Below, piece by piece: positions 24,320 to 35,939 of a stretch of 64,000 nt of DNA; the first letter of the stretch is position 1, and every line of letters starts with the position of its first letter. This DNA comes from Plectranthus barbatus (Eukaryota > Streptophyta > Magnoliopsida > Lamiales > Lamiaceae): NCBI GenBank assembly GCA_026898455.1, contig JAPKLW010000621.1:153559-217558 (forward strand), given 5' to 3'. The position numbers and the translations under genes are program-made. The notes under the pieces are model-generated. The model was not told the DNA's origin and searched no databases. It saw only the letters and a list, made by a program, of their open reading frames with translations.

Positions 24320-25290
24320 ATGCAGTTATGTATGCAAAGGAACAATTGCTGAAGAGTGAATACACAGTAAGAGAGTGCTGATAAATGGGATGATGTCTTG
24401 GCTTGGTGGCACTGAACTGTTGCTAGGAAGGGTTATAATACGTGCAGGGCTCGGAGGAGGAAGCTTTTCGTGATGAAATGACCAAGAAGAAGTGACAATG
24501 GAGCTGCTAATAGTAGCAGCTTGGGGGACTGGCATGATCTTGAGACGCTTGACCGCCAGTTTTTGTCCCTCGAGGCATGGTTTGTTTGAGCCATTGCAAA
24601 AGGACAAGTAGAAGAAGCCAGGGCAGGGCACTTATATTGTTGTAGGAGGCCATGATTAGTTTGAACTTCAAGATATAGAACTCAATTATGCATATTGTGA
24701 AGTCTATAGAGACAACTTTGATCTTCAAGTTTTTAATGAAACTACAACAGTTCTTCGATTAAGACATACTTAACAGTCTTCGATAACCTATGTAATAACT
24801 GAAACTAGAGCAGCGCCAGATAAAACAACTTACTGCGCAAGAGGTGGAATTTGGAAAGCGTGAAATTGCAGAGACTGAACGCTTTCTAGTTCATGGTGAA
24901 ATTTGAGCTGAATAACTAGACAACAACAAAATTCTGTTTACAGATATAATTCAGAAACACAAAAAAATCAGCGAGTGGAAAGAATTTAATTTGATGAATA
25001 CTTACTGATGGAGCCTCTGGTGTGAATCTGAGAAATTCCCGACTATGAAACTCCATCCATCGCTATATTTGCAGCTCAGAAACAGAAAAGAACAATTGAA
25101 AGACAAGAGAGAAGAGAGGAAAATACACATTAAAGAAAGACACAGAGAACTCCTGAGGGATAGTAAGAACGAAATTTCGAAGAAGCCGAAGTGTCTCAGA
25201 CAATGATAAGGGTATTCACAACAATTGTTATACAGTACAGACAGTGGAATTACTACCTGAAAACACTCAATACAGACCGCAGAAAGCAAA
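24320..25290 (-). ncRNA. Possible unrecognised spliced transcript (coding status unknown)
   Basis: On the minus strand, 25020-25290 is pyrimidine-rich like a plant 5' leader and ends at a good donor (CATCA|GTAAGT at 25005). A second donor (GCGCA|GTAAGT) lies at 24833, with an acceptor-like TTGTCTAG or TTATTCAG near 24915-24925 before it. The last part (24326-24728) has two overlapping short frames of 73 and 101 codons, one starting MASYNNISALPW with a hydrophobic run. I recognise no protein family. It could be a small secreted peptide gene, a long non-coding RNA, or chance. Confidence 0.25.
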
Positions 25291-26080
25291 TATTAGAGTA
25301 TGACGGGATATTATTATTGTAAAATGATCAGAGCTGTGATTATCAATCAGATTATGTATTTTTCAGGAGAAGGGTCCCAAAACTTCATTTTTTCTTTTGC
25401 AGTGCAAACAATCTTTCAGACACTGTCCACATCTTTTTGAGGTTTTATATAATTATCTGATGTCGATTTTGTGGTACACAAGGTAGCACATTTTCATGTA
25501 TCCAGAATAGTGTCTCGAAATGCGATCATAACTAAAAATCTGAAAGCTGTTCAATATACAACAAAGTGCATCAAGACAAGGTGGAAGTTGAGAAGCCTTC
25601 TTAGTGTAAGAACAGCAAGCATGCAGCACAAATCAAGTAGAAATCAGTTTGATCCTCTACTACAATAAGTATTCCATCTTGGTTTCCAATATCACAAATA
25701 CATATCATGCGACTTCTACATCATCATTATTATATAGCAATACGAACAAGGCGTGCACTAGAAAAGAGGATCCTATCCAAAGTTAAGCCGCACTAGGAAA
25801 CTCAATGCTGGAAAACTAAGCCAAGAACACGAGGATCGTTGTAACACAGCGAAGGGTTCCACCGTCCACCCAGCTTTATACATTAATGCTAATACTACTC
25901 CTACCCATCAACAACTACTTAAATTGTCTGCCAGAAAACAGAATAGAGCTGTGTCTGGTAATGATGCTTATTTTTATATTTAATTAGTCTCTCCCACCCT
26001 GCTCTGCGTCTCTCACTCATATATTTTGTACCTTGTTCCATTGAAGAAAATCTCATCTCTTAACTCCTGATAGATTACCA
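25291..26080. other. 3' flank of the bZIP gene
   Basis: Downstream of the bZIP stop on its strand, so it likely contains that gene's 3' UTR and perhaps the promoter of the candidate transcript at 24320-25290. No coding frame is recognised. Confidence 0.4.
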
Positions 26081-27590
26081 CTACATGGAGCCAATTTTGC
26101 GGAGGAGGCGTGGTGGTCTTCGCATCTCTGTTACAGGTATGACACTCTGCATAAGCTGAACAAAGAGCATTTACTTCAGTAATCCTGTTATTCATGCAAT
26201 AAAACACTGAAAAGTACAAGCTCCAATGAAAGAGTTTTGCTTTCCATATTCTTTGAGCAAAATCAGAATCAAAAGCAAGGTTTTCAACATAGGAAAACAT
26301 ACAGTCATCATTAGAAATTGCAGGAGAAAGTAACTACCTGCTTAAGCCTCTTCTTGTCATGTTCTGCCTGGAATGGAAAAAAAAATGGAAATCACCATTA
26401 GTGAAAAAATTGGAACACGGGTAGAAAACATGGCCACTAAACACATCAATTTAAAATGGCAGACATCACTCTAGAAAATCTCACAATTATCACTGCAGTC
26501 CGATTTGATAATGTAACAGAAAAGCTGAAGAATATGACAAAAGAAGAAGTTTCAAATAGTTCATTACTCGATGAATTGATTGCCACAGGCCAGCTTTAAA
26601 AACAAATTATTTTGGAGATCTACTGCTAATAAGGGACAATACTGTTATTGGATCAGGTGCACCATGAGGGAATTGAAAGCTTTATTGGCACGGCATTCAT
26701 ATAATCAATTTCTTGGTACCATCTTAGGATATGGGAACAATGATCCATCATAAACCACAACTAAACTATAAAATGTACCAATTACTAACAGATTCCTATT
26801 GTAGTTGTAACTTCTCTATCTTACAAAACAACCAACATATTGAGAAAAAAAATGAAACCAATGTTTTAGGGTGAAAGAACTGATAAGCAAACATGATATG
26901 CAAATACAATCTCTTCAAATTGTTTGATGTGTTTCATTGCAGATTTTAATTCAATTCATATTCCTTCAACCCGTACTAAACAGTTAACAAAACAGAATAT
27001 AAACCAACAACTTACCAGAAAAATTCACATTTTTGAAATACTTCAAATTCTGACTCAGTGACTTGCTAAATCAATTACCTTCTCTTTCAGCAGGCCATCA
27101 TTTTCTTGCTCTAGTCTCACCACCATCGACTCCAATTCCGCTTCAAAGGCCTAAAAACATCAAAACCCCATCTCTAAAAATCAAACAAAACATAGAGCAA
27201 TCGATATAAAGGAAGGAAAAATTTGACCTGCTTCCGCTCCCTCGACCTGGCGGCACTCTCCCTGTTCTTGATCATTCTTCTTTCCCGGAGCTCAGCCGCC
27301 TTATCCGGTGGCTCGGACAAACTAAAGCTCCTCTTGGCCCTTCCCCTCCCCACACCCCCGTTCCCGATAAAATCTCTACCACTATCACAGATCCCACCAG
27401 TGAATTCTTCTTCTTTCACCTCCGCCGCCTCTTCAGCCTTCAATAGGAAATCTTCGAGAGTCATCATCTCCTTCTTGGGCTGGAGCGGCTGCTGGGTTCC
27501 ACCCACAATCTCCTTCCACACGTCATCCACCGTCTTCCTTGCCGTTCTTGGGGCTTCCGAGTTGTCTGGAGCCATGAAACCTGAAGACAT
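26081..27590 (-). CDS. bZIP transcription factor, group A/GBF4-like, 179 aa
   Basis: There are four exons on the minus strand: 27590-27228, 27150-27079, 26367-26338 (30-nt micro-exon) and 26155-26081, all GT-AG. The protein has the TVDDVWKEIVGG motif (residues 20-31) and MMTLEDFLLKAE (42-53), both typical of ABI5/GBF4-type factors. A basic region follows (RMIKNRESAARSRERKQ, Asn109 and Arg117 in N-x7-R spacing), with a short zipper (Leu127, 134, 141). Such proteins bind G-box/ABRE DNA as dimers in the nucleus, often under abscisic-acid control. It is shorter than usual at the N terminus. The C terminus ends ...RKIGSM with TAG, immediately followed in frame by TGG TAA. A hAT-like element lies 172 bp upstream of the ATG. 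Confidence 0.88.
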
Positions 27591-27762
27591 TACTTCGATC
27601 GGGGATTGGACTGATAGTGTGTATGTGTATCACAGGTGCAGGGATAGCAGTGGTGGTCCTCGGCTCGTCGTTGTAGTGAAGAGGTAGTCATTAGTTACAA
27701 GATTCCATACGCCCGTTGCTATTCGACACGTGCTCTATTCATCATCAAGAATCAGTGAAAAG

Positions 27763-28909
27763 TAGGGGTGGCAATTTTTGATCCGATCCGATAATCCGAC
27801 ACGAATCCGCACGATAATAACGGATACGGATTGAGGCTTATCGGATATGGATTCTTATCGGATCGACACGATAAGGACACGAAAATTTTGGATCGGATTC
27901 GGATTGGATACGGATCGGATCGGATAATTCATTAAACGGATCGGATTCGGATCGGATACGGATATCCGTTAATAAATTAATAAAAAAAATTATTTTTTAA
28001 ATATAATAATTAATTAATTAATTGATTTTGATATATTAAAATAGATTTAAAGTTCTTTAAAAAACTCAAATCTCTTGGTTCTTCATTGTTCGTGTCCCAT
28101 TTTATTAATTCACCACATAAAAATGTATTTATTTATCTATAAATTATATTTTTTAATATTTACTTTCTTCTACTATCAAAATTTAATAACTTTTTTTTTC
28201 TCAACGTCAAGTTTTCAATTAAGGTGTATCAATGGATTAACTAAAAGGTGAGATCTAAAATTTTAATGTTGATAAAAATATTGTAGATTATCATTAATTG
28301 TCTCAACTCTTTCAATTTCACCATGATAGATAAAAAGTATTTATTATAAGTTATTTTATTTGTTATAAATCTTAAAGTTTTAATTAATATTTTTCTCCCA
28401 CAAAATTATAAGTGGAGTATTGATAACTAAGGTCAAAGATTGGTCACTAATGAGCATGTTTGATCACTAGAATTGGAATTTAAGATTTATCTATGTATCT
28501 TCGGATATTTGATTTAGGATTTTAGTTTCAAATGAAGTTACAATTTTATTTATTTATCAAACACATTATTTGAACAATCAAATATGAATATTTTGTATTA
28601 TCTCATCAAATTTTTATTGGATTATAATTGTGCTTATTGAAACGGATTCGTATTGAATTAATCCAATTTGGATTCTTATCGGATCTTTATCGGATCGGAT
28701 ACATAACGGATCATTCGGATTGGATACTTATTGGATCCTTAACGGATACGGATCGGATTCGGGCGGATACGGATTTGAGCTTAACGGATCGGATACGGAT
28801 ACGGATTTTGATTTTTCTTAACGGATCGGATACGGATTTGACCTTAACGGATCGGATCGATAACGGATTGACACGATAAGGATCCGATCCGCACGAATTG
28901 CCACCCCTA
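27763..28909. mobile_element. Non-autonomous hAT-like element, 1147 bp
   Basis: The terminal inverted repeats are TAGGGGTGGCAAT and ATTGCCACCCCTA. The 8-bp target duplication GTGAAAAG is perfect (27755-27762 and 28910-28917) and fits the hAT consensus nTnnnnAn. Both subterminal regions (27780-27970 and 28650-28890) are arrays of GGATCGGATACGGAT-like repeats, facing each other, around an A/T-rich core. Open frames across these repeats are not genes. Confidence 0.92.
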
Positions 28910-28917
28910 GTGAAAAG

Positions 28918-29815
28918 TCATTACCTTGCATATGAATACAACTTCTCCACGTTCCAATTAATTTGGTAAAGTTTATATACGAGTCCATTTTAATTTTATA
29001 GCATTTAATCAATGAGCAAATTCTTATAAGACTTTTTGTAAATTTTATTTTATAGAAAGTAAACTATTGTCATTTAAATTAAGCAATTTTATTCGTTTAA
29101 ATTGAGTAAATAAATTAGGAATATTAATTGGGTAAGAATTATTCCTAAATCAACTAACTCATTCACCTGACCTAATCATTATAATAAGTTGCTCAAATAA
29201 TATTAAGACTATACTCTGATAATTTTTCACTTCATACTTAATATTATCTTAATTTAGCACTTTCTCAATATTTTGAGTTATTCAACACTTTTGATCAGCT
29301 TCAAATTACTCAGACGTAATACTAGATCTATGATAATCTCCACGTAGTTTATTAAGGTCATTTGATATTGTGTAGCAACAAATCTCTAGTCAAACTCTTC
29401 ATCACAAACATTCGGCATAATCTAAGTATACAAACCATTTGATTATAAGCAATCCATTTGACTGTGAACAACTCATACCAATTCATTTGACTGGGGGCTA
29501 TGAACTAATACTAGTGCCTCTAACCGTGAGCTTCAAACTCGTATGAGGCCCTTTAATTGTGAGCTTAATGCTTGTTCTAATCTTTTTCGAAGACTAGACT
29601 ATTTTTCTGACTATTCCTCGAACGTACTGAAATTGCTCCATCGGACCTAATCGTCCCCCGCGAATCTCAAAAGTGTTGCTCCCTTGAATCCTATTTGTAC
29701 CAATAGACCCCGAGAACTTTGCTCTTTTGATCTTTGTACTCCGCTCCATCGATAAACCTTGAGAGCCTTGCCACATCGAACTTGGTACTTGCTAGCTGCG
29801 AGCGATCTCAAACTC
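28918..29815. other. Intergenic DNA between the hAT-like and copia elements
   Basis: The first half is AT-rich. The stretch 29480-29815 is less AT-rich and may be an old repeat, but I cannot assign it. It is interrupted by the copia element at 29821. Confidence 0.35.
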
Positions 29816-29820
29816 TCCCA

Positions 29821-30056
29821 TGTTGGAAAGAATCAATTAGAAAGGAGGAAACTAGAAAAGATTAGAGAACAATATTCAGTCCAAAATAGCCAAATCAATT
29901 ATGTACAAGATTGATATAGTTTCCTTATGTATTTCTCAATCACCCCTCTATAAAAGAAGAGTGTTATTGTAACAAAAGATATATGAATACAATCTTTTCT
30001 CTACCTCTCAATTACTATGTCTTCTCTACACTACAATTTCGATACCTAGAACAACA
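29821..30056 (+). repeat. 5' LTR (236 bp)
   Basis: Contains a TATA-like core in CTCTATAAAAGAAG near 29950 and ends at the primer-binding site. It differs from the 3' copy at two visible bases. Confidence 0.95.
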
Positions 30057-30068
30057 TGGTATCAGAGC
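30057..30068 (+). other. Primer-binding site (initiator Met tRNA)
   Basis: TGGTATCAGAGC directly after the LTR end is the standard minus-strand primer site of plant copia elements, complementary to the 3' end of the initiator tRNA. Confidence 0.9.
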
Positions 30069-30342
30069 AGGATTAATATCCTGACTCTGTAAACCCAGAA
30101 ACTAGATCAAGAAAAAAAAAAAGAGAAGGCTCAGAATCATTCTCATCATCGCCCATTTATCTGCTCCACAACCATACACATTCCCAGAAACCAAAAATCA
30201 CTCAACTCAGAGTTACACTTATCTCAGCACCAGAAACTCAGATTATTTCCTCATCACTGTTCCATACCTTCCTCAAGCCTCTCAACTAGATCAAGGCAAC
30301 AAACAATCCTTACCTTTCGCCTAGCCTTCCTGCAATTCACAA

Positions 30343-31440
30343 TATGTCAGAAACAGAGGGAAAAGCATAATCAAAACAATAGAGAATATCAATCTGGGAC
30401 TAAAATTGGATGAACACAATTATCCAATTTGGTCAAGGTTGATGAAGGTGGCAATTGGAGGCAGGGGAAAAACCAAACACATTACAGGCAATCCCTCTCC
30501 ACCAAAAAAGGGAGAGGCCGATTTTCAACAGTGGGAAGAAGATGACCTGAACGTGCTCTCGTGGCTTCTCCAAAATATGGAGACAAAACTCATGTCAAGG
30601 TTGGCTCAACATCAGACGGCTAAAGCCATTTGGGACAGCTTGGCCATCACCTATGGTACTACATCCGATCCTCTCCAAATCTACGACTTAGAGGTTCGAG
30701 CAAACACAGTTAAGCAAGGCAATAACAGTGTTGAGTCATATTGGTCCGAATTAACTAGCATATGGCTCAATATTGATCACAGAAACCCACATCTTCTAGA
30801 TTGTTGTGACAAAGGAATAGATCAATACCATCGAATTGTAGAACAGAGGCGGCTTTTTCAATTTCTCTTCGGCCTCGACGAAAAATTGGATGGTGTTAGA
30901 CGAGATATATTGAAAGAGTCTCCCTTACCTACACCGGAGGCGGCGTTCTCCAGAGTCCGAAGGGAAACAGCCCGGATGCAAATCCAGCAGCAAGCTGCTG
31001 CGACAACCTCCGGACCCGAATCCCAGGTCGGCGCTGGATTCGCAACGAAGGGGCGAGCAGAGATGAATCGACGAACTCCCCTGCGAAACAAAGTCGATAA
31101 ATCAAAATTAGTGTGCACCCATTGTGGTATGCGCAAACATACAAGAGATCAGTGTTTTCAGATCGTGGGCTATCCGGAATGGTGGGAAGACGGCCATAAA
31201 TACGCCGCCGGAAAAGGAAAAATCGCGGTTGGCGTCTGCGGTGTGGACTCCGGTGAGAGAACGGAACACAAACGCGACAGCTCTTCGATCACCGGAGACA
31301 CCAGCGGCGGGGGCGGCCGATTCGACTGGGCGGTGAGGACGATCGGCCGGACAGGGGAAGCGCGAGAGGAATCGCATCTTTCCCATTTTGCCCTTGCCCA
31401 CTCCTATTTTAAATACTACCCATTTATCCCATTTATCTAA
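30343..31440 (+). pseudogene. copia gag, frameshifted near its start
   Basis: An ATG at 30343 opens eight codons and a TAA. The true gag frame (KLDEHNYPIW onward) is reached only after a one-base frame change near 30367. From 30406 the frame is open for 344 codons, through the UBN2/gag helices to a knuckle CTHCGMRKHTRDQC (CX2CX4HX4C, near 31114-31155). It then reads into out-of-frame sequence ending at 31440. Gag would form the particle shell and bind element RNA. Confidence 0.85.
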
Positions 31441-32732
31441 ATGTAACCACACATATATGTCTAAACCTTCCCATTTACCTAATCGAGGATGGATATTTGA
31501 CTGTGGTGCCACAGATACAATGTCCTTTTCTCGATCTGATTTTTTAAATCTTACCGAATCTACCAAAACACATATCCAAACAGCTAGTGGGGTTCTTATA
31601 CCTGTTAAAGGATCTGGCACTATACAAATTTCACCCAACTTACGCCTTTCAAACTGTCTTTTTGTTCCATCATTGTCCCATAAATTACTCTCTATAAGCC
31701 ATGTAACCAGAGAATTGAATTGCACTCTCACTATAAATCCGTTTTTCTGTATTTTGCAGGATATCAGGACGAATGAGATCATTGGGCATGGCACTCAAAG
31801 GCGGGGACTGTATTGTGTTGATGAAATTGATCAGAATGGTACTGTGTTACTCACCCAAGGATCTACTAATCAGAAATGGTGGTTGTGGCATCGACGGTTA
31901 GGTCATCCGTCTAGTAGTTATTTAAAGTTATTGTTTCCTGGTCTTGTTAAACATTCTGCTATTTCCTGTGATCCCTGCATTTTAGCAAAAAGCCATAGAC
32001 ATTCCTTTAAATCTACACAAAACCGTGCTAATTCTATATTTTCTTTGGTTCTCTGATGTATGGGGTCCTGCCCCTGTCCTAGGAGGTCTCAAAATTAAAT
32101 ATTTTCTTTTGTTTGTGGATGATTGCTCCCGAATGACTTGGATATATTTCTTAGAAACAAAATCTCAAGTCTGTGAAAAATTCACTCAGTTTTATACCAT
32201 GGTCCAAACCCAATTTCACAAGAACATTCAAATTCTCCGCTCTGATAATGGCGGTGAATTTATTAACTCCTCCATGCAACACTTTTGTCAACAAAAAGGC
32301 ATCCTACACCAAACAACTTGCCCTTATACTCCTGAACAAAACGGTGTCGTAGAAAGAAAGAATAGGATTCTTCTAGAAATGACCCGTGCCATGATGTTAG
32401 AGTCTAAGGTCCCTTCCTCTCTATGGCCTGAAGCAGTTGCCACCAGTGTCTACCTTCTGAACAGATTGCCCACCAAAATTCTTCAGTTTAAAACCCCTCT
32501 TCAGTACCTCTCATCCACCACATCTATACCCTCCTCACTCACTCTTGAACCACGAATCTTCGGTTGTTCCGTCTTTGTCCACATTCTGAAACACGAACGT
32601 ACTAAATTTGGTCCATGTGCTGAGAAATGTGTGTTCGTTGGTTATGGAATGAACAGAAAAGGATATCGATGTTACAACCCCAGAACCCATCAGGTTATCA
32701 CCACTATCCACTGTGACTTCCTTGAAACATAA
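31388..32732 (+). pseudogene. copia protease and integrase, frameshifted
   Basis: This is a new frame relative to gag. The protease site reads FDCGATDTM (about 31497-31523), with Cys where Ser or Thr is usual between Asp and Gly. The GAG-pre-integrase H-H-C-C region follows (WHRRLGHPSS...CDPC). Frame is lost near 32045, and integrase continues at 32025-32732 in another frame. Its catalytic D (VDDCSR), D (RSDNGGEF) and E (GVVERKN) are visible. It ends with TAA at 32730-32732, with further stops before the reverse transcriptase begins. Confidence 0.86.
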
Positions 32733-32987
32733 TACTTTTTTACCAGCCATATTAGCAGTTAGGGAGAGAATAACACAGAACCTACTAGCGACCCACTAAT
32801 CTGGCTGCTTCCTACTATTACTCCGAACTCACAAGAAACACACATACCGAATGAGAATGAGCAATTTTCTACAACAACATAACAATCTCCACCTGAAGAG
32901 CTACTCCCAAATTCTCCTGAGCAACTGATATCCTCAGAAGACAATGAACAAATCCATCTTCCTAAACCTGAATCTCAAACATCCAAT

Positions 32988-34754
32988 GTGATTGAGCCGC
33001 AAAACCAGTATGTCTTACCTCCTCGAAGCACAAGAGGTATTCCTCCTCAATGCTATTCCCCTGAAAGGCAGAATCGTAACTCCAGGTATCCTATTAGTTC
33101 TATAGCCAAATTAAAATTATCTGACACTGCTATTGCCTATGAGAAGGCACTCTATACAGAAGAAATCCCATTGTCTGAAAAGGAGGCTCTACAAATTCCG
33201 CATTGGAAAGAAGTGATGCATAAAGAACTTGATGCTCTGGCTCGAACCAACACCTATGAGAAATGCCAACTTCCAGAGGGGAAGATACCTATTGGGTGTA
33301 AGTGGGTATTCACAATCAAAAGGAAGCCGAATGGTTCAATTGAAAGATATAAGGCTCGGTTAGTGGCTAAAGGATACACTCAGACTTATGGGATCGACTA
33401 TGCAAAAACCTTCTCTCCAGTCGCAAAAATGAACACAGTTAGAACTCTCTTGTCTATAGCTGCTTCGAAAGATTGGGTACTTCACCAGTTCGATGTTACC
33501 AATGCCTTCCTTCATGGTGAATTAAAGGAGGAAGTTTATATGCTTCCACCACCTGGTTTTTCACATTAGTTTGAAAGAAATGAAGTTTGCAGACTGAGAA
33601 GGACTCTGTACGGTCTAAAACAGTCTCCGAGGGCCTGGTTCGGGAGATTTACTTCAGTTATGAAGAAGGTTGGATATCTACAAAGTAACTCAGATCATAC
33701 CTTATTTATCAAGCGAAGGGGAGAACATCTTACATGCTTGATCATCTATGTAGATGATATGATCTTGACCGGGGACGATCCAGAAGAAATTGCCAACCTA
33801 AGGAGAAATCTATTCCAAGAATTTGAAATGAAGGACTTGGGAAAATTGAAGTACTTTCTCGGGATTGAAGTACTTAGATCATGGCAGGGTATCTTTATAA
33901 ATCAAAAGAAATATACCCTCGATCTAGTCACAGAAATCGGGCTTCTTGATTGTAAACCTGTAGCAACTCCAATGATGGTTAACCATGGACTTCAGATCAA
34001 AGAAGGAGCAGACTTAGTTGACCGAGGCCAATACCAACGACTCGTGGGACGATTGATCTATCTCTCCCACACTCGCCCTGATATCGCTTACGCTGTCAGT
34101 GTTGTAAGTCAATTTATGCATCATCCGCAAACAGAGCACCTTGAAGCAGCATTAAGGATCGTGAAATACTTGAAAGGAACATTTGATTATGGGATTCTCT
34201 TCAAGAAATCAAAACATCTGGAAATTCTTGCTTACACTGATGCTGATTAGGCTGGAAACCCAGTAGATCGAAAATCTACAGCAGGATACTTCGCTTTCGT
34301 TGGAGGAAACTTGGTATCATGGAGGAGTAAGAAGCAAAAAGTGGTTGCATTATCAAGTGCAGAGACAGAATTTCGTGGTATTAAGAGTGGTCTCACAGAA
34401 ATACTTTGGATAAGAAAATTGATGATGGAACTCGGGCTATATTCTGGAAAAACCTGTCGACTTCTATGTGATAACAAAGCAGTTATTAGTATCTCTGAAA
34501 ACCCTGTGCAACATGACATAACAAAACACGTGGAAGTTGATAGGCACTTCATTAAGGAAAAAATTGAGGGAGGCATTGTTGCCCTTCCATTTGTCTCATC
34601 TAAACATCAATTGGCAGACATTCTCACTAAAGTTGTTGATTCGAAAACTTTTTCAGAGGTACTTAGCAAGTTGAGCATTGAAAATCCCGACACTCAACTT
34701 GAGGGGGAGTGTTGGAAAGAATCAATTAGAAAGGAGGAAACTAGAAAAGATTAG
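32988..34754 (+). pseudogene. copia reverse transcriptase and RNase H with in-frame stops
   Basis: A single frame carries the reverse transcriptase (WVFTIKRKPNG, KARLVAKGYTQ), the active site IIYVDDMIL intact near 33748-33770, and RNase H (SAETEFRGI, CDNKAVISI, LADILTK). It is cut by TAG at 33567-33569 after PPGFSH and by TAG at 34248-34250 after TDAD. Both are single-transition stops. The last codons run into the 3' LTR. Apart from the stops the protein is well preserved. Confidence 0.88.
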
Positions 34755-34945
34755 AGAACAATATTCAGTCCAAAATAGCCAAATCAATTATGTACAAGAT
34801 TGATATTGTTTCCTTATGTATTTCTCAATCACCCCTCTATAAAAGAAGAGGGTTATTGTAACAAAAGATATATGAATACAATCTTTTCTCTACCTCTCAA
34901 TTACTATGTCTTCTCTACACTACAATTTCGATACCTAGAACAACA
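34710..34945 (+). repeat. 3' LTR (236 bp)
   Basis: Near-identical to 29821-30056. It follows the polypurine tract and is followed by TCCCA. Confidence 0.95.
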
Positions 34946-34950
34946 TCCCA

Positions 34951-35939
34951 CACCTTATAGCTTCTGTAAAACTCCACATGTGAGATGTAAATTGAATCCA
35001 GCATCCATTCCTTAAGGATCCAAGTCGGGCCCAAACTCTAGCTGTGACTATTCTCTCCACACCTTTCATGATACCGTGCCTCCCAAGAAAAATATTAAGG
35101 CACTATAATACTTAAAATTTCTCGACCAATTAAATTATATTTATTATATTTTAAGAAGGATTAGGAATCTAAAACTAGGTGATTCGTAAAAATAAGTTAT
35201 AATAGAATAAATTATAAGGGAGTATATTTTTATCATAATCTTAATTCTTTTAGCATATTTAAATTGAAACATCATATTCTACCGGAAGAAGCCCAAACCC
35301 GACTCTTATAGATCAAATGGTTATATCACTTGTACTCATTCAATTGTTAAGAGGAGAAGGAATGCCACTCTATTTTTTTATTATTCTTTTTCTCTCTTTT
35401 GGTGTATGTGGTCCTTTTTCTCACCATTTATTTCACCTAACTTCCTTCTAAAGTAGAACTCATTACCGTTACCTCTTCTTCTACTCTTCCTTATGCTCAG
35501 ACGAGAGATTAAAAAAATAGGACTTTTTTTAATTGATCTTTCACGAGACCAGAACCAAGTAAGAGTGGGAACCCAAAATATTCAAGCCCATGCTAATGAA
35601 TAGTAAGACAACCTCTTATAGTTTCGTGCACTAGTAGGTATGAAAATCCAATGTAAGAAGCACAAAAATCTCAAGCTAAGATGTTTAGAAGGCTAAAGGA
35701 GCCTTAGAGAGAGATTACAGAGACACGATCAGCTAATAGGCATCCAGCGGTCTCGTGTTCTATAAGTCATGATGAGCTTAAATAATTTAGAGAAAAAATT
35801 TAGTAAGCGTTTAGACTTGAGTAATCAAAAATTCAAGATATGTCGAGGAAATTATTTATTTCTCTTAGAAGGGGCATTTATAAGTCACAATTTAAATAGT
35901 AGCCATTGAGAGATGTTGATGTTGATCTTTACTTTTGCA
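34951..35939. other. AT-rich intergenic DNA
   Basis: No gene is recognised. A short part near 35690-35760 resembles 1360-1420. Confidence 0.35.

Larger units (their letters stand above)
29821..34945 (+). mobile_element. Young complete Ty1/copia retrotransposon with short LTRs
   Basis: LTRs of 236 bp lie at 29821-30056 and 34710-34945 (TGTTGGAAAG...CTAGAACAACA). By eye I find two differences between them (near positions 110 and 150). The target duplication TCCCA is perfect (29816-29820 and 34946-34950). The primer-binding site TGGTATCAGAGC is at 30057-30068, and the polypurine tract TTGAGGGGGAG ends at 34709. The order gag, protease, integrase, reverse transcriptase, RNase H is copia. The coding region has frameshifts and stops, so it could move only with proteins from another copy. 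Confidence 0.96.

Noticed and set aside
27223..27687. A 154-codon plus-strand open frame
   Set aside because: Antisense to bZIP exon 1, whose protein motifs and splice sites are clear. No family resemblance on the plus strand.
28628..28879. Repetitive open frame with RI/SD/TD repeats
   Set aside because: Created by the GGATCGGATACGGAT subterminal repeats of the hAT-like element.
27780..28890. Regular short repeats that could suggest a CRISPR-like array
   Set aside because: No uniform spacers, units vary in spacing and orientation, and the arrays lie inside a eukaryotic DNA transposon with its own ends and target duplication.
29594..29776. A 60-codon minus-strand frame with protein-like composition
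   Set aside because: No motif recognised and no flanking gene signals. It may be an old repeat remnant.
31108..31794. A 228-codon open frame on the minus strand
   Set aside because: It lies antisense to the copia gag and protease, resembles no family and is explained by the codon bias of the plus-strand frame.
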